From Clostridiales bacterium (GTDB lineage: Bacteria > Bacillota_A > Clostridia > Peptostreptococcales > Anaerovoracaceae), in the NCBI GenBank assembly GCA_024697655.1, contig JAILFI010000134.1, positions 1-9,765 of the forward strand: 9,765 nt of DNA. Direction: 5' to 3'. The translations under genes were made by a program, and so were the position numbers. Of this stretch, positions 1 through 5,960 are shown piece after piece. The notes below the pieces were generated by a model. It saw only the letters and a list, made by a program, of their open reading frames with translations. It ran no database searches and was not told the DNA's origin. Every line of letters begins with the position of its first letter. The stretch's first letter is position 1.

Positions 1-6
1 CGGACG

Positions 7-83
7 CGCTCAGGACTTGACGAAGATTGACGGGGCAACGCGCTTTGCTCGTGGCTCTGCTTTGCGTTCTGAGCGGTTTTTTT
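7..83 (+). terminator. Terminator-like long stem with T-run (or 3' end of a small RNA)
   Basis: A 10-base arm at 7-16 (CGCTCAGGAC) pairs with 66-75 (GTTCTGAGCG), with one G-T wobble. It is followed at once by a run of seven T at 77-83. The enclosed 49 bases contain a second hairpin, 33-38 with 45-50. A plus-strand transcript entering from the left edge would therefore end here. The closed loop is longer than in a simple intrinsic terminator, so this could also be the 3' end of a structured small RNA whose 5' part lies outside the window. I do not recognise an RNA family. Confidence 0.5.
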
Positions 84-280
84 ATTAATAAGGTGCTGTC
101 TATCCTTGCGTTATTTTCGTGTCTTAAATCGGCGATTTGAAGAGGTGGGGAGTGACCCCCTCACACCCCCTCAGGCACGCAGCGGGCGTCAGCGTTGAAT
201 TTACACACGCCGTTTTTTTGAAAAGGGCGGTTCCTGCCGGTATTGCTTCCAGGGCGGTTATATGGGCGGTTTTTGGCTGA

Positions 281-302
281 AAATTTACCACAAATTTACC
301 AC
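281..302. repeat. Two tandem copies of an 11-base unit
   Basis: AAATTTACCAC occurs twice back to back (281-291 and 292-302), followed by AAAA. On the minus strand the unit reads GTGGTAAATTT. Short directly repeated sites of this size are the kind of sequence tyrosine integrases bind as arm-type sites, but that role is only an inference from the position next to a tRNA 3' end. Confidence 0.75.
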
Positions 303-342
303 AAAAGTTTTGTATCAATAGCCGTTTTTAAGGTGTAAAGGC

Positions 343-361
343 ACACGATAACACACGATAA
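343..361. repeat. Tandem repeat of a 10-base unit, about 1.9 copies
   Basis: ACACGATAAC at 343-352 is followed directly by ACACGATAA at 353-361. It lies about 40 bases right of the 11-base tandem repeat and in the same AT-rich spacer. Function unknown. Confidence 0.7.
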
Positions 362-402
362 AAGGCAAAGAAAACACACACAAAAACGTTGAAATTTCAA
401 AG

Positions 403-436
403 AAAAAACCCGCAGCCGTTGAAACTGCGGGCTTTT
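403..436 (-). terminator. Intrinsic terminator of tRNA-Ala
   Basis: Perfect 7-base stem: CCCGCAG at 409-415 pairs with CTGCGGG at 425-431, around a 9-base loop. Reading the minus strand, the stem is followed by a run of six T (complement of the A-run at 403-408). It begins a few bases after the tRNA 3' end, so it ends the tRNA transcript. The other flank (433-436) has only four T, so it is weaker as a plus-strand terminator. Confidence 0.88.
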
Positions 437-438
437 GT

Positions 439-514
439 TGGTGGAGCATACGGGGATCGAACCCGTGACCTCCAGATTGCGAACCTGGCGCTCTCCCAGC
501 TGAGCTAATGCCCC
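439..514 (-). tRNA. tRNA-Ala, anticodon CGC
   Basis: This is a complete 76-base tRNA with encoded CCA (439-441 read on the minus strand). Acceptor arm GGGGCAT pairs with ATGCTCC. The third pair is G-U, the G3:U70 identity element for alanyl-tRNA synthetase. The anticodon loop is TTCGCAA, giving anticodon CGC, which reads the GCG alanine codon. The T-loop TTCGATC and the D-arm GCTCAGCTGGGAGAGC are canonical. A tRNA for GCG alone fits a GC-rich genome. It has its own promoter and terminator, so it looks monocistronic. Confidence 0.97.
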
Positions 515-528
515 AAATGGGTCGGGTG

Positions 529-542
529 ACCGCTCTCGCGGT
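529..542 (-). other. Small hairpin in the tRNA 5' leader
   Basis: On the minus strand ACCGC GAGA GCGGT forms a 5-base stem with a GNRA-type tetraloop. It sits between the predicted transcription start (about 544) and the tRNA 5' end at 514, so it would be at the extreme 5' end of the precursor removed by RNase P. It may protect the precursor end; that role is inference. Confidence 0.5.
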
Positions 543-550
543 ACTCAACT

Positions 551-579
551 ACTATATAACTTTGCGCAGGGTTTTGCAA
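551..579 (-). promoter_or_regulatory. Sigma-A type promoter for tRNA-Ala
   Basis: On the minus strand the -35 box is TTGCAA (574-579) and the -10 box is TATAGT (551-556), separated by exactly 17 bases. The predicted start near 544 leaves a leader of about 30 bases before the tRNA. Both boxes are close to consensus, as expected for a stable RNA gene. This promoter and that of the lipoprotein unit diverge from the region between 580 and 690. Confidence 0.8.
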
Positions 580-689
580 GGGGAATTTTAAAGGTGTGGA
601 GTTTTTGTGAGAAGCGGCAGGCAGAGGGTATAGATGCTTTGGAAGGAGCACATTCCGGGCGGTGACTGGTGCGGAGAGCGATTCTGCGA

Positions 690-695
690 TATACT
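690..695 (+). promoter_or_regulatory. Candidate -10 box for the lipoprotein-glycosidase unit
   Basis: TATACT lies about 54 bases before the lipoprotein start codon. No good -35 box is found 16 to 18 bases upstream (the nearest sequence is TGGTGC at 667-672), so the promoter may be weak or activator-dependent. The assignment rests on one hexamer and its position. Confidence 0.35.
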
Positions 696-735
696 GAACG
701 CACATACGAAACACAGCGCGGGCAGACCGCATGGC

Positions 736-741
736 AGGAGG
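736..741 (+). promoter_or_regulatory. Ribosome binding site AGGAGG that sets the lipoprotein start
   Basis: A perfect AGGAGG lies 7 bases before the ATG at 749. It falls inside the first codons of the longer frame that opens at ATG 731, which argues that translation starts at 749 and not at 731. Confidence 0.88.
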
Positions 742-748
742 AAGACCT

Positions 749-1309
749 ATGAAAGCAGACAGACAGCACCGTTACGCAGCATCCATATTGGCTCTGTGCC
801 TGCTCCTGATCACCGGTCTTGCGCTGACAGGCTGCTCGTTCTCGTTCAATATCGGCGGGGGCGGCGATAAGCCGGATCCTGCCAAGTACGGCGAAGAGAC
901 ATTCAGTGGCACGACATGGACGGCCGGCGACGGTTCCGAGCTCGTGTTCGGCGACGACGGCATCCTTCACTGGTACCGCACCGAAGGCGTCCATGACGGC
1001 GACCGGTTTGAAGGACCGTATGTAGCGCACCGCGGACAGGCGGCCTATGACTTTCTGGTCGACGATCTTACGGAGTACGGTGTCACTGCCGAAGAACTCG
1101 ACCGTCTGATCGGGACCGGCGACCCGGACCGCGAACTCGACGATCTCGTTGTCTATACGCTCGACCACCAGACGGTCATCATGGACGGCGAGCCCTATAC
1201 GTTTGACGATCCGGTCGTCCCGTATTACGGGTTCCTGAACGACGACGCGACGAAGATGGATGTCGTCAATATGCGTACGGCCACAACGTATTTATTCACG
1301 AAAAAGTAA
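749..1309 (+). CDS. Small secreted lipoprotein of unknown function
   Basis: 186 residues from the ATG at 749. A basic N-terminus (residues 2-8) is followed by a hydrophobic stretch (about 10-26) and the lipobox L26-T27-G28-C29, so it should be exported by Sec, lipidated on Cys29 and anchored on the outer face of the membrane. A Gly-rich spacer (36-39) follows. The mature part is strongly acidic. It contains a W/G-rich segment, residues 54-76 (SGTTWTAGDGS, LVFGDDG and HWY), typical of small beta-rich extracytoplasmic domains, and ends with TTYLFTKK. I recognise no catalytic motif and no named family. An in-frame ATG at 731 adds six residues but has no ribosome binding site of its own. The stop is 21 bases before the glycosidase start with no terminator between, so the two are probably co-transcribed. 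It may work with the glycosidase at the cell surface; that is inference. Confidence 0.85.
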   Translation: MKADRQHRYAASILALCLLLITGLALTGCSFSFNIGGGGDKPDPAKYGEETFSGTTWTAGDGSELVFGDDGILHWYRTEGVHDGDRFEGPYVAHRGQAAYDFLVDDLTEYGVTAEELDRLIGTGDPDRELDDLVVYTLDHQTVIMDGEPYTFDDPVVPYYGFLNDDATKMDVVNMRTATTYLFTKK

Positions 1310-1315
1310 CCTTTT

Positions 1316-1323
1316 GAAGAGGA
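1316..1323 (+). promoter_or_regulatory. Ribosome binding site that sets the glycosidase start
   Basis: GAAGAGGA lies 7 bases before ATG 1331. An in-frame TTG at 1325 is only one base from the same site and is therefore too close. The ATG is chosen. Confidence 0.75.
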
Positions 1324-1330
1324 CTTGCGT

Positions 1331-3472
1331 ATGCGCAACACCGGACTGCACAGGGCAGCAAAAAGGCTCACGGCACTCGTTCTTCTGAGCTGTCTTTTGG
1401 CGGGGCTGTTCTGCTGGCAGAACGGCGCCGTGTTTTCGTACGCGGCATCGCAGGAGAATGCAGCTGAAACGGAAGAGACATCCGGAGAAAGTGTAACGGA
1501 CGCGGACATCGCAGCAGTCGTGGACCGCATGACGCTGGATGAGAAGATCTCGCAGATGATCATCCCATCGATCCGGGCGTGGGACGGCACCGCGGTGACG
1601 GATCTTAAAGGCGCCCCCGCACTTTCCGAGGCGCTTAAGCGCCACCAGTACGGCGGGCTCATCCTCTTTGACAACAATATCCATGACCCCGCGCAGACCG
1701 CGGCGCTCACGGCCGCCCTGCAGGAGAACAATGCGAAGAGCGGCGCATCCGTATCCATCCCTTACTTTATGGCGGTGGATGCGGAGGGCGGTTTTGTCAT
1801 GCGTCTGGCGGGCGGCACACGCATGCCCGGCAACATGGCCATCGGTGCGGCGGGCACAGCGGAACCGCTGTCGCTTGGTTCTCCGGGCTCGCCCGGCAGG
1901 TACGACGCCTATGCGGCAGGTGCGGTCATCGGTGAGGAATTGCACGCGCTTGGCTTCAATCTGGATTTCGCGCCGGATATCGACGTCAACAACGATCCGT
2001 CCAATCCGGTCATCGGGGTGCGGTCGTTCTCGGACGATCCCGAGACGGTCGCGCTGCTCGGCCTCTGCTATGCAAACGGCCTGCAGGGGCAGGGCGTCAT
2101 CGCGACGGTCAAGCATTTCCCCGGCCACGGCGATACCGGTGTCGACAGCCATACCGGCACGCCGACGATCGAAAAGACCTATGAAGACCTGCTGGCGGCG
2201 GAGCTCATACCGTTCAAGGCGGCCATCGACGGCGGGGCGGACATGATCATGACCGCCCATATCACATTCCCTGAGATCGACGAACCAGTCACCTTCGCGG
2301 ACGGCTCGTCCGGGTATTATCCGGCGACGATGTCACCGCAGATCATCTCGGAGATCCTCCGCGGCGACCTCGGCTACGACGGAGTGATCATCACGGACGG
2401 CTTGGAGATGGGCGCGATCGAGGATGCAGGGCTGGTCCCGGGCAGCGGCGTTGCCTACAGCATCAACGTCGCGGAGAAGGTCATCCTCGCGGGCTGCGAT
2501 CTGCTCCTGCTCCCGGCGGATCTCAACGACGCAGACAGCGCGGCGTTCTATGATGCGTATATAGCCGGTCTCGTGGAGAAAGTCGAGAGCGGGGCCATCG
2601 AGGAATCGCGCATCGATGAGAGCGTGACCCGTATCCTCCGCCTCAAGGAGAAGTACGGCATCCTGGAGCTGAATGAGACTGCTGAAGAGGAGGCGGACGC
2701 CGCAGAGGGAACAGCGGACTCTGCAGATGAGGCCGCGGACAGCGATGCCGCAGAAGAAACGGCGGACAGCGAAAGGCCGGCCGTTACAGATATCGTTGGC
2801 TCGGAAGAGCACCGTGCTATTGAAAAGACGATCGCGCTCCACAGTGTGACGCTCGTCAAAAACGACGAAGCCATCCCGCTCGACGCGGCCGGGAATATCG
2901 TCATACTGGGCAGATCGGAAGCCGAAGCAACGGCCATCAATACGGAGATCGCGGCGCTCAAAGAACAGGGTGTCCTGCCGGAAGACGCGGCGATCACGAC
3001 CGGCACGTACTATGACAGCAGCGCGCAGCAATATGCCTGCAGCAGCGACTGCCTGGAAGCTTTGCCGCAGGCGGATGCGGCGGTCGTGTTCCTGAGCACC
3101 ACGGGGCTTTCCTCCATGCATGATGCGTCCAGCCAGAGCCAGGCGGTCCGGGCAGCGAAAGACAGCCTGCCGGAGGGCAGCCGCCTGATCGTCGTGAGCG
3201 GTCTTCTGCCGTACGACGCAGCCAGATATCAGGAGGCGGACGCTATTGTACTGGCGTACATGGGAGCCGGTCTCGATACGGACCCGACGGGCGGGAAGAC
3301 CGGTGCGGCAGCCTGCAATGCCAACACCGCGGCTGCACTCGATGTGATCTTCGGCGCTTCGCCGGCGCAGGGTACGCTGCCGGTGGCGGTCCCAAAGATC
3401 AGTGCCAACGGGGACGGATCGTACTCCTACACGGAGGAGATCCTCTACGAGCGGGGATTTGGGCTCAAATAA
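1331..3472 (+). CDS. Secreted family 3 glycoside hydrolase, NagZ-type beta-N-acetylglucosaminidase
   Basis: 713 residues. A Sec signal peptide (basic 2-12, hydrophobic core 13-29, likely cleavage near SYAA 37-40) is followed by an acidic spacer and the GH3 barrel domain (about 58-445). The barrel carries the NagZ signature KHFPGHGD (261-268) with the Asp272-x-His274 acid/base dyad, and the nucleophile Asp356 in ITDGLEMGA. These are the features of NagZ-like enzymes that remove GlcNAc from muropeptides and cell-wall fragments (EC 3.2.1.52). An unusual acidic Ala/Asp/Glu linker (449-481) joins a C-terminal alpha/beta domain (about 486-713) ending ILYERGFGLK. The two-domain form resembles the secreted Bacillus NagZ more than the single-domain cytoplasmic proteobacterial type. 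Cys21 is preceded by LLS, a poor lipobox, so lipidation is unlikely. Probable role: outer-surface peptidoglycan turnover or amino-sugar salvage. It follows the lipoprotein by 21 bases and ends before a bidirectional terminator. Substrate is inferred from motifs only. Confidence 0.93.
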   Translation: MRNTGLHRAAKRLTALVLLSCLLAGLFCWQNGAVFSYAASQENAAETEETSGESVTDADIAAVVDRMTLDEKISQMIIPSIRAWDGTAVTDLKGAPALSEALKRHQYGGLILFDNNIHDPAQTAALTAALQENNAKSGASVSIPYFMAVDAEGGFVMRLAGGTRMPGNMAIGAAGTAEPLSLGSPGSPGRYDAYAAGAVIGEELHALGFNLDFAPDIDVNNDPSNPVIGVRSFSDDPETVALLGLCYANGLQGQGVIATVKHFPGHGDTGVDSHTGTPTIEKTYEDLLAAELIPFKAAIDGGADMIMTAHITFPEIDEPVTFADGSSGYYPATMSPQIISEILRGDLGYDGVIITDGLEMGAIEDAGLVPGSGVAYSINVAEKVILAGCDLLLLPADLNDADSAAFYDAYIAGLVEKVESGAIEESRIDESVTRILRLKEKYGILELNETAEEEADAAEGTADSADEAADSDAAEETADSERPAVTDIVGSEEHRAIEKTIALHSVTLVKNDEAIPLDAAGNIVILGRSEAEATAINTEIAALKEQGVLPEDAAITTGTYYDSSAQQYACSSDCLEALPQADAAVVFLSTTGLSSMHDASSQSQAVRAAKDSLPEGSRLIVVSGLLPYDAARYQEADAIVLAYMGAGLDTDPTGGKTGAAACNANTAAALDVIFGASPAQGTLPVAVPKISANGDGSYSYTEEILYERGFGLK

Positions 3473-3511
3473 AAACAGCCCGGTCCAAAGGGCAGAGGAA
3501 GTGTAAGAAAG

Positions 3512-3535
3512 AACCGGTCATCCGACCGGTTTTTT
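3512..3535. terminator. Bidirectional intrinsic terminator between convergent units
   Basis: Perfect 8-base stem: AACCGGTC (3512-3519) pairs with GACCGGTT (3524-3531) around ATCC. A T-run follows on the plus strand (3530-3535) and an A-rich flank (3505-3513) gives a T-rich tail on the minus strand. It lies 39 bases after the glycosidase stop and 5 bases after the aroE-aroK stop on the other strand, so it ends both the lipoprotein-glycosidase unit and the aromatic operon. Confidence 0.9.
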
Positions 3536-3540
3536 AACGC

Positions 3541-4872
3541 TTATTCTTTTCCGAGCCGCCTGATGAGATATGCCAGCGTGTCCTTGTAGTAGCGGTCGTT
3601 GTCGATCGTGATATCCGCCCATTTCGCGTAGACAGGTCCGCGCCGCAAAGACAGCGCTTCCAGTGCCGCCCTGTCTTTGGAGAGCGGACGGTCTTTCGTG
3701 GCGAGGTTGTCCAGCTTTCTTTTCAGATAGATGAAGAGGCCGTTGCGGGCGAGCGCGCGCATATTCTCTTCGCGTTCCACGACGCCGCCGCCGGTGGCGA
3801 TGACCTGCCCGTGTTCTTTCGCAAGATCCGCGAGCACGGCGCTTTCGATCTTCCGGAAGGCTGTCTCGCCGTCTTCTCTGATGATCGCGGACGGTTTCCT
3901 GCCGGTCGTTTCCGCAATGACGCGGTCGCTGTCGCGGAAGGCAAGCCCGCAGGCTTTGGCGATGTCTCTGCCAAGTGAAGATTTGCCGCTGCCGGGCATG
4001 CCGATCAGCACGATATTGCGTTTGCTGCGGGCGGTCTCCTGTGTGAGCGTGCGGATGATGGTGTCCTTGCCGGTCAGGGGCTGCACTTTCGCGTCCGCCG
4101 GCGCGCCTTCGAGGAATCGCTCCGCTGCCTGTACTGCCTGCGCGATGAGCATCGGCAGTCCGCCGGTACAGGGGATCCCGCGTTCCTGCGCATCCATCAG
4201 CAAAGTGGTCTTTGCCGGGTTGTAGATGAGATCCGCAACGCCTTCGAGCTGCGGCAGCACGGACGGGTCGGACAGATCCACCGGGCAGCTGTCCACATCA
4301 GGATACGTGCCCACCGGCGTTGTGTTGATCAGGATCTGGGTGTCCTGAGGCAGGGCGTCGTAGGTGCAGTATGCGCTGACCGCGCAAGGCTCCGCCGCCT
4401 TGGTCCGGTCGCGCGTGGCGAGTGTGACGGATGCCGCGCCTTCCTGCAGACAGGCGTACCGGACCATCGCACAGGCACCGCCGGTGCCCAGGATGAGGAC
4501 TTTTTTGCCGCGCAGAGAAATACCGGCTTCCCGCAGCATATACAGAAATCCGTACAGGTCGGTGTTGGTGCCGGTCAGTTTGCCGTCCCTGCGGTAGACA
4601 GTGTTGACCGCGCCGATGGCGGCCGCGAGTTCGTCCACTTCGTCAAGGAGCGGCATGATCGTTTTTTTGTAAGGGATGGTGACATTGATGCCGAGGTACG
4701 GCTCGTCCGCGGTGCCGCCGCAAGGGACGGTGCCGCGCAGGTGCGCTGCCGCGAACGCGTCAAGATCCTCCGGCGCGACGGAGCACAGATCATACCCGTA
4801 GAAACCCAGTTTTTCATGGATGTCTTTCGAGTAGCTATAGCCGATGCTTTTTCCGACGAGGGCGCACTTCAT
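3541..4872 (-). CDS. Bifunctional shikimate dehydrogenase / shikimate kinase (AroE-AroK fusion)
   Basis: 443 residues, two complete enzymes in one frame. Residues 1 to about 256 are AroE: the shikimate-binding serines lie in GYSYSK (11-16), the catalytic Lys69 in NVTIPYK, Asn90 in GAVNT, Asp105 in GTNTD, the NADP loop is LGTGGA (128-133) followed by the phosphate-binding ATRDRTK (152-158), and the end is GLPMLIAQAVQAAERFL. A short linker (about 257-284) leads to AroK: the P-loop is GMPGSGKS (291-298), shikimate binding uses Asp314/Asp316, Arg340 (FRKIE) and GGG (361-363), and the lid is KDRPLS with Arg395. It would reduce 3-dehydroshikimate with NADPH and then phosphorylate shikimate with ATP, two consecutive steps, in the cytoplasm. 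It is the last gene of the operon. It starts 3 bases after the aroC stop, with GGAGG 8 bases before the ATG. No motif is missing, so both halves should be active. Confidence 0.95.
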   Translation of the reverse strand: MKCALVGKSIGYSYSKDIHEKLGFYGYDLCSVAPEDLDAFAAAHLRGTVPCGGTADEPYLGINVTIPYKKTIMPLLDEVDELAAAIGAVNTVYRRDGKLTGTNTDLYGFLYMLREAGISLRGKKVLILGTGGACAMVRYACLQEGAASVTLATRDRTKAAEPCAVSAYCTYDALPQDTQILINTTPVGTYPDVDSCPVDLSDPSVLPQLEGVADLIYNPAKTTLLMDAQERGIPCTGGLPMLIAQAVQAAERFLEGAPADAKVQPLTGKDTIIRTLTQETARSKRNIVLIGMPGSGKSSLGRDIAKACGLAFRDSDRVIAETTGRKPSAIIREDGETAFRKIESAVLADLAKEHGQVIATGGGVVEREENMRALARNGLFIYLKRKLDNLATKDRPLSKDRAALEALSLRRGPVYAKWADITIDNDRYYKDTLAYLIRRLGKE

Positions 4873-4875
4873 GGG

Positions 4876-5949
4876 TCAGTCCTCCAGCGTCGGATCGAGC
4901 AGCGCGTCGAGCAGACCGAGCGCCATGGCCGCTTCCACAACGGGAACAGCCCGGACCGCGATGCATGGGTCGTGGCGGCCTTTCACGGAGAGTGCTGTCT
5001 CTTTGCGCGCCGCAAGGTCCACGGTCTGCTGCTCTTTCGCAATGGTCGGGGTGGGTTTGAACGCGACGTCCATGACGATGTCCATCCCGTTCGAGATGCC
5101 GCCGAGAATGCCGCCCGCGTGGTTGGTGACCGTCTTCACAGCCGGTGTACCGTCTGCGGCTGTTCCGCTGCCATCCGCGAAGCAGAATACATCGTTGTTC
5201 TCGGAGCCGGTCCGTCCGCATACAGCAAACCCGTCCCCGAAGGAAACGCCTTTCACGCCGGGGATGCCGAACACGATGGGGCTGATCAGGCTCTCGAGGC
5301 CATCGTACAACGCGCCGCCGATGCCGGCCGGCATGCCGGTCACGGTGCAGCGTACGCGTCCGCCCACGCTGTCGCCGTCCGCTTTGGCGGCGAGGATACG
5401 CTGATACATCGGATCATCTTCCGGCGCAGCCGGAGGGAGGCCTGCGGCAGAGGTGCTCGCAACACCGCCCGCCTCCAGGAGCATAGCCGAGACAGCGATG
5501 CCTTTTTTGTCCAGAATCTGCAGGGCGATGCCGCCCGCGATGCACAGCGGGGCGGTCATACGGCCGGAGAACGGCCCGCCGCCCGCCATATTGACGGTAT
5601 CTTTGTAGCGCAGCCCGGCGGTATAATCCGCATGGCCGGGGCGCGGGGTATTCGTAAGTCCTTTGTAATCGCCGGAACGCTGATCTTTGTTCTCGATCAC
5701 GAAGGTCAGCGGGTCTTCGCATTTCAGGACCGGCAGGTCCGCTTCTTTGCGGGCGGTGCCGTAGGGCGTGCTGCCCGGGGCGCGCCGCGCGAGGAAGGCG
5801 CGGAGCTGTTCCATATCGATATCGGCAGCCGTAAAACCCGCCGGGAATCCTTCTATGACAACACCGATCTCCGGCTCATGAGAACCGCCGAAGACCGTGA
5901 CGCGGATATGTTTTCCGAATGTCGAAGAGATCGTCCTGCACGCAGACAT
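4876..5949 (-). CDS. aroC: Chorismate synthase
   Basis: 357 residues, the usual family length. It removes phosphate from EPSP to give chorismate, with reduced FMN as cofactor. Family signatures in order: STFGKHIRVTVFGGSHEPEIG near the N-terminus (the common form is GESHG, so here the motif has GGSHE), TPRPGHADYTAG, GGGPFSGRMTAPL, GILGGISNGMDI, KPTPTI, and the closing GRHDPCIAVRAVPVVEAAMA. A longer frame begins at TTG 5967 inside the end of aroA. The ATG at 5949 is preferred because AAAGGAG lies 4 bases upstream and the protein then begins just before the family's usual first strand. That leaves 10 bases between the aroA stop and this start, consistent with translational coupling. Confidence 0.96.
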   Translation of the reverse strand: MSACRTISSTFGKHIRVTVFGGSHEPEIGVVIEGFPAGFTAADIDMEQLRAFLARRAPGSTPYGTARKEADLPVLKCEDPLTFVIENKDQRSGDYKGLTNTPRPGHADYTAGLRYKDTVNMAGGGPFSGRMTAPLCIAGGIALQILDKKGIAVSAMLLEAGGVASTSAAGLPPAAPEDDPMYQRILAAKADGDSVGGRVRCTVTGMPAGIGGALYDGLESLISPIVFGIPGVKGVSFGDGFAVCGRTGSENNDVFCFADGSGTAADGTPAVKTVTNHAGGILGGISNGMDIVMDVAFKPTPTIAKEQQTVDLAARKETALSVKGRHDPCIAVRAVPVVEAAMALGLLDALLDPTLED

Positions 5950-5953
5950 AAGA

Positions 5954-5960
5954 CTCCTTT
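5954..5960 (-). promoter_or_regulatory. Ribosome binding site of aroC
   Basis: AAAGGAG on the minus strand, 4 bases before the ATG at 5949. Its first base is also the last base of the aroA stop codon, so ribosomes finishing aroA stop at the aroC initiation site. It decides against the TTG start at 5967. Confidence 0.7.

Larger units (their letters stand above)
84..402. other. Gene-free AT-rich spacer with short repeats
   Basis: No reading frame here has both a credible start and a ribosome binding site. The right half (about 280-402) is clearly richer in A and T than the rest of the window. The octamer GGGCGGTT occurs three times, at 225, 252 and 264. Two short tandem repeats are annotated separately. 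The stretch lies just beyond the 3' end of the minus-strand tRNA-Ala and its terminator, a common position for integrated elements or their remnants, but no integrase, transposase or duplicated tRNA end is visible. Confidence 0.6.

Noticed and set aside
124..318. 64-residue frame on the minus strand beginning IQNFCGKFVVNF
   Set aside because: It begins with TTG, has no ribosome binding site, and half of it is encoded by the tandem repeat and low-complexity DNA. It could be a remnant of a gene end but cannot be supported as a gene.
634..870. 78-residue plus-strand frame overlapping the lipoprotein start
   Set aside because: It runs through the promoter region and the lipoprotein signal peptide in another frame. 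The strong AGGAGG at 736-741 serves the ATG at 749 instead.
545..1168. 207-residue minus-strand frame covering the lipoprotein and the tRNA promoter
   Set aside because: Antisense to a gene with a clear lipobox and ribosome binding site, and it would run through the tRNA promoter.
1292..2260. 322-residue open frame on the minus strand, antisense to the GH3 gene
   Set aside because: Lies opposite the conserved GH3 barrel and reads as Arg/His-rich shadow sequence without motifs.
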